Made by a program: the position numbers and the translations under genes
Source: Curvularia sp. ZM96
Taxonomy: Eukaryota; Ascomycota; Dothideomycetes; Pleosporales; Pleosporaceae
DNA length: 64,000 nucleotides
Assembly: GCA_022457065.1 (NCBI GenBank)
Contig: JAJGBQ010000005.1
Coordinates: 3,224,001-3,288,000, forward strand
Reading direction: 5' to 3'
The notes under the pieces: model-generated
Databases searched by the model: none
Seen by the model: the letters and a program-made list of their open reading frames with translations, nothing else
Told to the model about the DNA's origin: nothing
Shown: positions 33,106-44,267 of the stretch, piece by piece
How positions within the stretch are numbered: the stretch's first letter is position 1
Layout of the letters: every line of letters begins with the position of its first letter

Positions 33106-35997
33106 GACAAGCGCATGTGTTTCAAAACGTGAAATGTGCAACGGGGGGCGGCGGGTGATGGAGGCTGGAGGCGACGTCCATCGAAGGTGTTCCCGACTCG
33201 AGTGTTGACAGGACTGGTGGTGGTGGTGGTCCCCAGGTAACGGTTGCCCGTACTGCGCCTTGCTCACACACGCATAATGGCCCAGAGAGTCTGACAGAGG
33301 ACAAACGAGGCAGGGGGGGTTGCGGGCGTGGGGCAAAGGGGAGAGGAAAAATAAGAGAGGGAGCAGCTTACCTAGTTGCCCGCGGCAGTGGGAGCAGCAG
33401 CGGCGGTGGCAGTGGTGGTGGTGAAGGGGAGCGAGAATACCAGATCCTCGACTAAGCGCCTGAGGGAAGGAGCGACTGGGGCGGCGATGCGCCTATGCCT
33501 GGGAGAAAGCGGCGCAGAGAGGCAGAAAAAGTCGGCGGGCGGCGCCGGCGAGCGTCGTGGACGTGTTGGTGTTTATGTGGAGTGGTGGTGGTGAGGAGGG
33601 CGTCACGGTCACGATGACGGTCAGGGCCTGGGCCACGGCCACGGATTGTACGTTGCGACACACACGGAGGGAGGATGTCGAGAAGGTGTTGTGCAGCGTA
33701 GGGTGCGGTGACCAGCTTGGGGAGCGGACGAGGGAAGCCGGTCGATGGCAGAGCCGCTGCCGCCTGGGTGATTGGGGGGTCGTGGGGAGCGGGCAGGCAG
33801 GCGGGCGGGCGTGGTCAAGGGATTGAGGCGGCGTGAATGCGTCGCTCTCTTGTCCAGTCCATGGGGGAGACGAACCAGGGCAGGCACGCTAGCCGTGGCT
33901 GCTGTGTGCAAGCGCCGACGTCCAGGAATAGCAACCGCCAGCCGTGCGCTACGAGGCAGCTGCGACCACTAGCACGCCAGCAACCTCCCGCCGCGGTACA
34001 AGACGCCCTCTGGCCGGGCCACAGCCTGCCTGCCTGCCCGCCCGACGGCCTTCAGCACGCTGCTCTGCGCGAACGACTTCACGCCCATTTGCCGTCTCCG
34101 TCGCCGTCCTCAGGCCCATCCGCCTCCGACCTGTCCTGGCCCGCCCTTCAGCCACCCATCAGCACCGGCCGCCCGTCGACTGGCCTTCCTTGCCCCCCGG
34201 CCAGCCTGCCTAGCTGAGCAAAAATCGCCCAGCATCCCTCCCCCCTGATCCCCCCATCACCAACGGCGGAAGGCCTAGACGACCAACCTTGGAACGAGGC
34301 TGGAAGGGGTGTGCCGCCCCGTGTCCCTGGTCCAGCCACCGCCGACCATAGCAGCCCGTCTCTGCCTCCAGGTGCACATGAATTAATTTCTCGCAGCCGT
34401 GGTGCCGTTCGCCTGCCTTCACCACGCCTTGCCGAGGCATGCAAAACACTCGGAGCAGACATCTCTGACGTGAAACGCAACATGGGAAAGCCGTCGACCC
34501 ACCGGTTTTTGCGTTGGCGGGGTGAGGGCGCGGCAGCCTGCAGCGTCATCTGCATCCCTGGTCATGTGAGCAATTCCGCACGTTTCACCTGCTTCCCATC
34601 GGTTTCGAAAGCTAGCCAGCCTCACAGCGCCCAAACTCAATCCCGACCTATTTGCACTCCTCTTCCACACGCCTGCTGTCTGTCAACAGTCGGTGCCTTC
34701 AGTCACCCTTGCAACAGTGTTTTCTTTTTTCTCTATCTGGCCCCTCAGGCACACGGATCATCGGCCGCCCATTCTTTAAGCCGCCCTGAACGCCATCCCG
34801 TCCGCCTGCACCACGTGTGTTTCAGTAGCCAAAGCGGTTGCGATTCGTACACCCCTGTGAAGATCCATGGATTTTGCTCATGTCCGTCTCGTCGAGGGGC
34901 ACGTGCTCGCTCGACATTAGGAGAACATTATGTCCTCATCAAGTCAGCGACTCATTCACGCTGTCTGTCCACTTTTGCAACCCCAACACTATTGCGCCGC
35001 GGAGAGACCAGAGTTCACGCCATGGCTGCTCCACGCATTCGCCCACGCATATCTCAGTAGTTCCGTGATACACACCAGCACTAAGATCCCCCCGTGACCA
35101 CGTTCTTCGATTACTAGTCGACGGCCTTTTGGTATGTAGGGACTGGAACCACAGTCAGCATCATACGCGCGACTCCTCTGTCCAACGAGTATCGGTCCGC
35201 CTGCCAAACACGTGTCTTGATCAGAATCAGACACTATTATTAGTTTGTGCTTTACATGGTTCCCTAGAACTGTATCTTTTATTTTCTTATTTGCGCTTTG
35301 GCCAGAGGCCGAGCGTAAAGTAGCAGCATTCAACACACTATCGAACCGTCTATTGCCCCTGTCAAGTGCTGGTACGAGCGCTGTGTATCATAGGTACACA
35401 TGTTATGTGCAAGGATACTGAAAGTACTCATGTACGAAGTAAGTGTCGTCATGGCAATGGAGTTTGTTGTCGGCTGTAATCCTACGCACGAGACAACTCA
35501 AGTAACTCTAGAGACATGTGTGTAATATCGGGAAAGGTAAGAAACCAATCTTATGCCGAAATGATTCTACAAGCTGTACGAGCTGAAGCAATACGGTACA
35601 TCTGGGTAAGCAGTCCTGCATCTTCTCCGCTGTCAAGCGAATGGTTTCTTGTAGTCATGTCCAGTTGCTCGTCCAGGCGGTTTCGCTACGACAGACTGCG
35701 ATCCCATGACCATATAGTTCTACGCATACACGTTCATAGTAAATCGGTCCTGTGTAGTTCAAAAAATTATAAAACTTAATGTCAAAGTTCTCCACGACAA
35801 CCCCGTAAGATGTCCAGTCTCGAATTGTTTGGGTCTGGTGGGTGAGCATGAAGGCAGCGCTAGCCCAAAACCCGCCAAGCCCCAATGCGGTATAGCGCGC
35901 CCACTCCAAATTCGCTCGCTTCTGAACATCGCAAAAATCCGACGACGACTTCTCTTTTGCGACAACTAACCATCCAGGTCAATTCACAACAGCCACC
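33106..35997. other. Intergenic: divergent promoters of the MSG5-like gene and RPL4
   Basis: 2.9 kb. The MSG5-proximal 1.3 kb is GC-rich with strong strand bias; a GTAAGC donor near 33371 (minus) suggests a 5' UTR intron. A short upstream ORF (33116-33084) overlaps the MSG5-like start codon. A 249-codon plus-strand frame (34311-35060) is open but has no protein-like features. The RPL4-proximal part (35000-35990) is more AT-rich. Confidence 0.5.
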
Positions 35998-37463
35998 ATG
36001 TCGAGGCCAACCGTCACCGTCGTCTCCGCCAAGGGCGAGGTCACCCAGGACACCATCCCCGTCCCCAATGTCTTCAAGGTCAGTTCCGCCGTCGACACCG
36101 AAATTCGCGATACGATGCAACCAGCAACCCGAGGGACAGACTGAGAGAGAAGCTACAATGAAAGCGTATACAAAGGAATCTGGAAGAGAAGGAAACATGG
36201 CTGGAAACTGCTTGCCTGCATTGAGTTGGATTACTCGAGGGGTTCTTGCTGCGTCATGACGAAAAATTCCAGGTTCCGCATTCATGCTGCCGCACTCTCA
36301 GTCTGCTCCTCTGTTGTATCGCGAGCATGCTGCGTTCTGCAGTACACCCCGCCAATACTCAATGCTAACAGGCAACAGGCCCCCATCCGCCCTGATGTCG
36401 TCCACGCGGTGCACACTGGCATGAACAAGAACCGCCGCCAGCCCTATGCTGTGTAAGCCTTCCTCGCCAGTTGGCACCATCGCTTGATCTAACAGCACGC
36501 AGCTCCGAGAAGGCTGGTCACCAAACCTCCGCCGAGTCCTGGGGTACTGGTCGCGCTGTTGCCCGTATCCCCCGTGTCTCTGGTGGTGGTACTCACCGTG
36601 CTGGTCAGGCTGCGTTCGGTAACATGTGCCGCTCTGGCCGCATGTTCGCTCCTACCAAGGTCTGGCGCAAGTGGCACCAGAAGATCAACCTGAACCAGAA
36701 GCGCTTCGCTACCGCCTCTGCGCTCGCTGCTTCAGGAAGCCCTGCTCTTCTCCTCGCCCGTGGCCACGCCATCAGCACCGTCCCTGAGGTTCCCCTCGTC
36801 GTCTCGTCGACTGCTTTCGCCGATGCTGCCATCAAGAAGACCTCCGCTGCCGTTGCCCTGCTTAAGGCCGTCGGTGCTGGTGCCGATGTCGAGAAGGCCC
36901 GCAACTCTCGCAAGCTCCGCGCTGGTAAGGGTAAGCTCCGTGGCCGCCGCCACAAGCAGCGCCGTGGACCTCTTGTCATCTACAACCCCGAGGAAGATGG
37001 CAAGGAGCTTGTCCTTGCTTTCCGCAACATCCCAGGTGTTGAGACTTCATCTGTCTACTCCCTGAACCTCCTCCAGCTCGCTCCCGGTGGTCACCTCGGC
37101 CGCTTCATCGTCTGGACCTCCTCCGCTTTCAGCGCTCTTGACAAGGTCTACGGTACCACCTCTGAGCCCTCTGCGCTCAAGAAGGACTTCCTTCTCCCAT
37201 CCCCCATGATGGTCCAGCCCGACCTCAGCAAGATCATCAACTCCAGCGATGTCCAGAAGGTCCTCCGCCCCGTCCGTGGTGGAGCCGTCTCCAAGCGCAG
37301 CCACACCCAGAAGAAGAACCCTCTCAAGAACTTCCAGGTGCAGCTCCGCCTCAACCCATACGCTGCTACCTTCTCCAAGGAGAAGCTTGGCCAGAAGAAG
37401 ATCGAGGCTGGCAAGCCCGAGCCTGCCGCCGATACATTCTACGAGCTGCTCCACGATGCTTAG
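35998..37463 (+). CDS. RPL4: 60S ribosomal protein L4 (uL4)
   Basis: Core large-subunit protein whose long loop lines the nascent-peptide exit tunnel. Three exons: 35998..36078, 36379..36452 and 36503..37463, giving 371 aa (yeast 362). Exon 1 encodes MSRPTVTVVSAKGEVTQD; exon 2 begins APIRPDVVHAVHTGMNKN; exon 3 carries the hallmark tunnel-loop region with SWGTGRAVARIPRVSGGGT and GQAAFGNMCRSGRMFAP. Codon use is strongly C-ending, as in highly expressed fungal genes. Intron 1 is 300 nt, long for this genome, and ends with a CTAAC branch point and two closely spaced AGs. The second AG (36378) was chosen because it restores the conserved protein. Intron 2 is 50 nt. Confidence 0.98.
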
Positions 37464-38111
37464 GTGGTTGTTGGTTAGCGTTATGATTTTCTAAGGTGTT
37501 CTCTCTTCGGCTGGGATGGACTGCAATGATGAGTGGCTATGACAAAACGTAGCTTTCATAAAATACCTCATGAAAAGGTTACTTTCATGTTTTGCCAATT
37601 GGCTTCTTCATGTACTTGCCCACCCTTGTGACGTCTTTGATCCTGATTGTTTGTGACGTGATTTGATTATACCAAGGTCTTCCTGTTGGTATGAAGCTCT
37701 CCCACGACTGGTGATACCGGAAGATGGCGGCCTATGACGCTACTCTGCTTTTGAAAAATAGATATAACTAGTTGTCACAGTTATTTATCATCGACTGTGT
37801 TCTTAGCACTTACAACTCTGCTTTTAAGAGTAGCTGTAGTTGTCACAGCTATTTATTATCTACCAGACTAATAGCTTGTCTTTGTAAGTAGGTGAGCTCG
37901 TTTTGGTTTTCCGGCTTTACTGGTTGTGGAAGAGTAAAGACCTCGTAACTTCGTTCGAATGCTTTTTAGAAGATAAGTATCAATTCCTAAAGTGATATAC
38001 ATTTTGACCCCTATGCCATGTCTGTGTGATATGATGTCCCCAAACGCCATCGCTATGCATGTAAAAAAAAGAATGTCCTTGGTAGTCAGTCTAGTACCAA
38101 AGACATACAGC
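37464..38111. other. Convergent intergenic region with a ~50-bp direct repeat
   Basis: 650 bp between the 3' ends of RPL4 and TAF11, AT-rich. It contains an imperfect direct repeat (37741-37792 and 37813-37860), listed separately. No gene is seen. Confidence 0.6.
37741..37860. repeat. Imperfect ~50-bp direct repeat downstream of RPL4
   Basis: Two copies, about 37741-37792 and 37813-37860. Both contain ACTCTGCTTTT followed by AGTTGTCACAG-T/C-TATTTAT-C/T-ATC. They differ by a few substitutions and a small indel. Confidence 0.7.
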
Positions 38112-39195
38112 TCACTTGAAGAGCCGCTTTCCGCCCGTTCTGCCCATCGTCCTCTCCACCCCTTCCAGACTCATGCCCGCGAAACCCGCACCGCCACCAT
38201 CCCTATCCCGCTTGTACCTCCTGAGCGCCTCTCTCAAGTGTGCCGGCGTCAGCGGGCCCTTGTCACAAGCGCGCAGCCTTTCCTGCAAACTAGCATTCTT
38301 GTCCACCTCCTTCCAGATACTCTGTGTGCGATCAACCTGATTCAAATACCACCCTGCGCCCTGAATATCCGTATTGGTCGGCTTGTTACGCTCGTCCTTA
38401 ATATGGGCGCTGGGTCTACCGAGGGTCTGGCTTAAGATGGGAGCTGGCAAGTCTGGGTTAGGCAGGTGCGTGCGTACGGCGGACCATTCGTCGCGGACGG
38501 TGAGGGCGCGGTCGATGAGTTCGCCGATGAAGGTTTTTGAATACGAAGTTACCGCGATGATGATGGGCTGGGGGACAGATTGCGAGAGGGTTTGGTTGAC
38601 CAGTTTACGGACGGTTTCGCGCTTGAGGCGGATGCGCCGGTAGGTTGCGTAGCGGTCCATTTGTGCGGGGGTCATGAAGTCTTCGAGCATTCTAGACAGT
38701 GATGAGTTAGTAAGAGGTTGATTGTGAGGGCAGTCGACTGAGGTCAACATACCGTTCGTATTCTTTCTCCTTCTTGCGGCGGTATTCTAAGGTCTCCCCC
38801 TCTGGAACCTCCATGCGCATTTCCTCACCCATTTCGTCTTCATAATCGTCATCGCCGTCGTCTCCTTCCTCGTCTTCACCGCCGACTGCACTTCGACCGT
38901 CGCCGCCTTTACCTCCTCGTATGCTCGAACCGGCAACACTTGCGCTGTCGCCGCCCTTTTTGCGCCGCTTCTTGCCTCCAACACCACTGACGACGGATGT
39001 GGTGATGTTGCTTTCTACAGATGGTGACCGTGAGTACTGGCGTGGGGAACCGCCGATAGACTCGGCGTCGGGCGAGAAGGCATTGCGTAGGTTCGAGGGT
39101 TTGCGCTTCTTGGCTGGTACGCCAGAAATAGAGGATATGCTGCCGCGCTTGCGGTTGCTGATGTTGAGCTGAGGGACGTGTGGTGGAGAGGCCAT
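38112..39195 (-). CDS. TAF11: TFIID subunit TAF11
   Basis: Histone-fold subunit of the general transcription factor TFIID. It pairs with TAF13 and contacts TBP. Two exons, 39195..38753 and 38691..38112, across a 61-nt intron with a GTATGT donor; 340 aa. The N-terminal ~140 residues are disordered: basic clusters (KKRKP, KKRRKK) that look like nuclear localisation signals, then a strongly acidic stretch (EDEEGDDGDDDYEDE). The histone fold is in exon 2, from LEDFMTPAQMDRYATYRR through RKLVNQTL and the GELIDRALTVRDEW helix, the diagnostic TAF11 core. The C-terminal LTPAHLREALRRYKRDRD helix is also typical. TCACGTGA lies 205 bp upstream of the start. Confidence 0.94.
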
Positions 39196-40266
39196 GGTCT
39201 TGCTGATGAGATTTTTTTACGGCGCAGACGCAAGGGGTTCTTTGCTTTGGAGCATATGGGCAACTCTAGGAAGAGAGGCGGGGTGGTGGTGATGGTCGTC
39301 TGGCTGCTCCGTCGCGCGACATGCGTAGAGCGGAATTGACCCCAAGTCGCGACCGCCGCCAAGCGATACAGTTAGCGCGTTTGCCCTGCTTTGTCTGAAT
39401 CACGTGACTGTTGATTTCGTCATTGCTCGAGGATACCAGATGGCTGCATGCTTAGTCTTATAGCAATTTATTGGTTTCTTATGTTTATTTGGTTATGAAA
39501 ATGCTGCAATAAGGGCGTTGATTTGACTAGGAGCGCACCATTGGTAGCGCTTTCACTGTCTCGCCCAGACTTCAATCAAGCGACATAATACTCAGTACAC
39601 CTTTCCATTTTCAGTCGTAGCAGCCCTTAGATAACAAGTGTTTGTTGGTATACTCGAGATCGTTGGTCAAACCTCAAACCATACTCTTCTTGTGCTAGTA
39701 TCTTATCACACTAATGCCAATGTGCCATGCATACCGCCGCAAAACAACTCGCAGGTGAATAAGCTAATCAAAGGCGGTCAGAGTCCTCTTGCGGGGCCAA
39801 TTTTGAAGAACTGCAGCGACATTGTTACAGTACTATTTTAGGGCGGGGCAGATATGTTCAGGTGACATCAAGATGCGGTGGATACACACAAAGTTTTTGA
39901 GAGTGAGGAAGTGTAAAAGTTGTTTACAGTAAAGAAGAGTGAAAGAAATACAAGAAATGGTGCAAAAAATGCGGGTGCATTGCGAGTAATACCTTGGGAT
40001 AGAAAAACACTGTGTCTACAGAAAATCGAGAGTTCCAGTGTAGGCGTCCATCGTGATAATTGACACAGCAGTTCATCCTGGGTGATTCATCTATACTACT
40101 GTATTACTGCACATACACAAAACTACAAATCTCCTTCCTTTCAAAGTCTGCAAAAGAATAACATTAAACTTCTCTGCACTGAGGAAAAGCAACAAGACAC
40201 CTCCCTGTACTACATTCCAATCCCTCCCAGCACAATCTCATGGTATCATTTCCCTCATCTCCCCAT
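39196..40266. other. Intergenic, no gene recognised
   Basis: 1.1 kb, AT-rich beyond 39420, between the TAF11 start and the end of the next minus-strand gene. It holds the TAF11 promoter with its TCACGTGA site. Nothing coding is seen. Confidence 0.6.
39400..39407. promoter_or_regulatory. TCACGTGA palindrome upstream of TAF11
   Basis: Same perfect 8-mer as upstream of MOT1 and PRP45; 205 bp upstream of the TAF11 start codon. E-box core for basic helix-loop-helix factors. Confidence 0.45.
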
Positions 40267-40833
40267 CTATTTCTTCCCACCCCCCATCATACCCCCGACC
40301 CAACCGCCCGCACTCTTCGCTCCATCAGCCACACTCCCCGCACCTCCCTTGACGCCATCAACAGCACTCTGTCCGTACCCGCCGAGCGGCCCTTGTCCCT
40401 CAAGCGGCCTCCCTTGCTCGTCCTTGCCGCCCCGCTCAGCACGGTTAATGCCTTCTTTGGACAGGGCGTCGCCGACGGGTTGTGCGAGACCGCCTTGGCC
40501 TACTTGCCCGCTTACCAGGCCGTTTACGCCGTCCTGTAGTTTGTCGACTTGTGAGACGCCTGTGACTTTGGTTTTGTCGAGGGTGTCTGACGTGATGCGT
40601 TAGTGAGTGTGTGGTTGGGGAGGTGTTGTGAAATGGGATAGAGAGAATGGTAAGTAGGGGATATAGAACAAGAGAGACGTACCTTGAGTGGCGTAACTGG
40701 CCTTGTTGTGCGATGTGAACCACTTGAGGTACTGGTCCTCAATCCATGGCATCCATGTCTCGTATTTCTGGTTGTAGTAGTCGCTGGCGGCCTGCTTGTA
40801 GGTCTTTTGTTGCTCAGGTGTCTTGTCCGCCAT
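40267..40833 (-). CDS. Small conserved fungal protein, Gly-rich C-terminus
   Basis: Two exons, 40833..40683 and 40586..40267, across a 96-nt intron (GTACGT donor); 156 aa. The N-terminal part is aromatic and hydrophilic (DYYNQKYETWMPWIEDQYLKW), followed by DKTKVTGVSQVDKLQDGVNGL and a Gly/Ala/Lys-rich tail ending GGMMGGGKK. It has no signal peptide or membrane span. I recall close relatives of this architecture as unnamed proteins in many filamentous ascomycetes. The repeated amphipathic Gly/Lys/Asp pattern is reminiscent of stress-type hydrophilic proteins, but that is only a resemblance. The function is unknown. Confidence 0.82.
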
Positions 40834-42163
40834 TTTGATTGTTGTCTGTTCGTTTACGAGCTCCTCAGGAAGTAAAGCAAAGTCGTTAGGCTGATTTGAT
40901 CGAGAAACCGTTTCGTGATAAGTGTGTCGAAGTATTGTTAGAGTAAAACAGGAGGATAAGTGGCTGATTAGTTTATGACTTCGTGTCTTATATACGTAGA
41001 CTAGAAAAAAGGAAACTCGTCTAGTCTAGGCAAACCACATGCGATATATATACTCATCTCCCGCTCTTCCATCATACACAAGAGCAACGCCTCAATCTTG
41101 GTCTAGGCTAAGATAACCGTCCAGCCAACCAACCAACCCATTTTCCTCTCCGATGCCGTGTATACGACGCCATGCACGCCAGCGGTGATCTCATCTCCGA
41201 TCGCCCCACTGCTGTGGGATAACGTAGCATAGACAGAAAACCAGGGTCTTTGGCTGCCAACTTTCTAACCGGTTGTATTGCAGCCAGACGTTGTTACGCG
41301 GCGCTTGACAGGGTGGTGGGAGGGAACGGCGTCGCACCTACGTCATTCGAACCAGATAATCGAGGTGCCGTCCCTCCCCAGCTGATCGTCCCGGCGCGCA
41401 GTGAGGAAACTTACAAATCATACACCTGACTCACGCATACTGTGAGATTGTCTGGAATTTTGCGCAGGGTAAAGAGTTGTCGGGCTAGGATCCTTGCTGC
41501 GTGCGAGCGTGTGATGATGCAGCTGGGTAGTTGCAAGAGAGGGAAGTGGGAAACGGGACGCGGGACGACGGTGGCTATGTCTAGATGCGCGCCACAAATT
41601 TGAGACACGTCTTGATGGCGATCGGGCCTTGAGTAGGTGTAGCCAGGATATCGCTGGAACGTTGAGATATGTAGAAGACGGCATAGATTCACGTGCTGGG
41701 TCAAGTCTTCTTCTATGGTAAGGAGTTGATTCGCAGACTGTATTGTACATAACGCAGGACTTGCTCAACCAGTGGAGATATCACAATCTTTGCAAGCTAT
41801 CACCTGGACCTCCAGGAGTCGTAACGATGAGACCGCTCGCAAAGGGTGATAGCTCGAGATGCCGTACTCATACACTGCGAGATGCAGTGGTGACGGACAC
41901 CATGCCATCGCATTCTAAGGAAGGCCGCTGACCCAGACCAAATCGACAAGAGACAAAAATCAGAACTTTTTTTTGTGTTTGGACTTTTCCTTTAATCAGT
42001 CCGACGATGCTAGCGAGACTTTTCGTAAGCATGCTATTTTGCTCGCTCAGTGCGCACATTCTCCATACTACAATTACTCCTTCTTTTGGACGCGCGACTT
42101 GTGAATCGATCCAGATTCGTACGCAAGCAACGTCGAAACAGGCAATGGTGTCGTTGGCAAGCT
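40834..42163. other. Intergenic, no gene recognised
   Basis: 1.3 kb between two minus-strand genes. It includes the promoter of the small Gly-rich protein (AT- and TA-rich near 40980-41060) and the 3' side of the protease gene. The ORFs present are short and mutually overlapping. Confidence 0.6.
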
Positions 42164-44267
42164 TTAGATGAGGTTGCCATCATCATCCTCTGTAACGCTC
42201 ACTTCGCCAGGCTGTCCAGGTAAGTGCATGATCTCCTGCAGCCCACCGGAGACCGACTCTTCTTCAACCTCTTCGGGACCTACAACGCTGATTCCGCTGT
42301 CTTCATCATCGGATTGATCCTCGGCGTCAGTCAACTCTTCCTCTGAAGCAGAAGCAAGGTCAATGATTGTAGTGCTGTCGTTTCCATAACGGATGTAATT
42401 CTCATTCTCCATACTGGCGGGATAGTGCTCGTTCGGGCTGACCCATCCACTATGGCGCGAACCATCAAATGGTAAGTACGTGTTTCCAAGTTTGTCTCCT
42501 TGTGAAATGACTACTTCTGGTCGGCGCGGTACGTCGAAATGAATGACTGGACCCTCATCTAGTTCAACACCCGTACCGTGAATGGCATTCCAGTCATGCT
42601 CATTCGCAAGGAGAGGGGCTTCAGTGATGGCTTTCCAGCGTGCGATCCTCCGCTGTATGTCATAACGGACATCGCGTGAGTGGAAATTGTCTCTAAAATA
42701 TAATTCGAATCCGTCGTAAAGCTGCAGGTCGCACTCGTCTTCTCTGTCCCGCGATTGGGTTCCCCTGATGTGACGGATCATCATTTCCGTGATCTTGAAT
42801 ACAAAAGGTCCACAGGCACCGGCATCTCCACGGAACCCGTTGTCGTTATACTGATGGGGAGTATTGTACTGGGGATTATAACTCCATGTGCTGGTATCTT
42901 CTCCAAGAATCTTGAGCATGCCTCTGCTGATTTGGAGTCCCATGCATTGGGAAGTGTAGTCGTTAATGAATAGAGAATCGAAGTAAAAGGTCTTCCGGTG
43001 TATCCTGTCGACTACAACAAGGGACCAGTGATTACCTTGCAGGGAGGTGGTGTCGGCACGACCAGTTGCATCATTGACAACAATAAAGATCCATTGCTTG
43101 TCACAAAAACGCGCCTCATACTCGGCGTACTCCTGGGGAGAACTGTCGGCGCTATTTACGGCGAAGAGGCATATTTGTGATACCATGGAATTGGCGATAG
43201 CAATTCCGTGGTCATCACAGTCAAGGTCCCGGCGGAGAACTTCCAGAGCCATGTCTAGACTTTCGTCGCGCATCCACGGATCGCCACCATCATCCCAGTT
43301 GGTACACCCAATGGAACAGAAAGCGTCGTTGTGAATCGTAACGTCTCCAAGCGTGAGATACACATTGGTATCAAACGGAGGATACATGTAGAAAGTGGTA
43401 CCAAAACCAGCGTATCGAGCAGGATGGGGGATTTTTTCCAAGTGGGAAGGACTAGGTAAGGGATCCAAATGGGAGGTTTCGGGTCGTCGAAACTCGTACT
43501 GTCACTTGTCATCACGCTGCTCAATCACTGTTCTAAGAGTGTCAGATTATACACACCTTAATGTCATTTTCTCTCCAGTCGCTTGCGGAGCTGGTGCCCC
43601 AGCCTTTAGAAGTGTTGACATCGACGCTGTACCGTCGCTTGTGCAGCGAAGGCTTCGTCCGTCTTGTGGGTACTCTGCCACGCTCGAACCCACGCGAAGC
43701 GATCATGAACATCCTGTAAGACCTGAAAAGCATATTTGTTCGTGTCTTTTCGAAGATTCTGGAGAGGTGCCAATATGTGTGTCTTGCTACCTTGGATTGA
43801 TTGTAGAACCTTTCGAGAGCGGAAGACATCAGTTTAGACGACACAGCTTTGGCTGCTCTCTTGGGTGACCTGGCGCCTCCAGGTGATGATCCAGATGCTG
43901 AGGGCCCGTAGACACTTGGAGGAGGAGCTGCTGATGGGGCTGCGGACGGGTTGGTATCCTGATCCTGTGTCGGAAATGGAGTGAGTGAAGTTATGTGATG
44001 AGCCGGTACATCATCTTGCGGCCACTTGGTCTTATCCAGCAAATTCCTGATATCCACAGCCAGAGGATCGTTCATATCAGGTTGCGAGGTTGTTTGCACT
44101 CCTGCCTGCACATGCGTTTCAATGCCGTTGAGAGAGTCGACACCAAGCGGCGACGCGTCCAAGTTAGAACCGGGCGGGGGCGTATCTTCAATGGTACCCA
44201 TGTTGGTAGAGATCTTGAAGTCGAAGGTTGCGGATTGTAGTGCGATGTAGAATTTTGACTGCGACAT
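42164..44267 (-). CDS. Ulp1-like (C48) cysteine protease domain protein
   Basis: Two exons, 44267..43557 and 43498..42164, across a 58-nt intron (GTGTGT donor, phase 0), giving 681 aa. The second exon has no ATG at its start, so the join to the upstream frame is needed. Residues 1-237 are disordered and Pro/Ser-rich with a basic Arg-rich end. The C-terminal half holds an Ulp1/SENP-type fold: His394 in NHWSLVVVD, Asp411 in FYFDSL and Cys466 in GACGPFV, the order and spacing of a SUMO/NEDD8-type protease. The usual oxyanion Gln six residues before Cys is not in place (Arg460 there; the nearest Gln is 453). The tail is acidic (about 630-681). Such proteins are expanded in Pleosporales and may be domesticated from mobile elements (inference). 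Substrate unknown. Confidence 0.83.

Noticed and set aside
34311..35060. 249-codon plus-strand ORF between the MSG5-like gene and RPL4
   Set aside because: Rich in Pro, Ser, Cys, His and Arg with no domain, signal or helix pattern; it follows from the C-rich strand bias of the upstream region.
36079..36378. Box C/D snoRNA in RPL4 intron 1
   Set aside because: A near-C-box is present but no D box follows at a suitable distance, and no terminal stem is seen.
43255..43524. Alternative frame for the second exon of the Ulp1-like gene
   Set aside because: It would need a different acceptor and breaks the protease frame; the TAC acceptor at 43498 keeps phase with the first exon and the whole catalytic domain.
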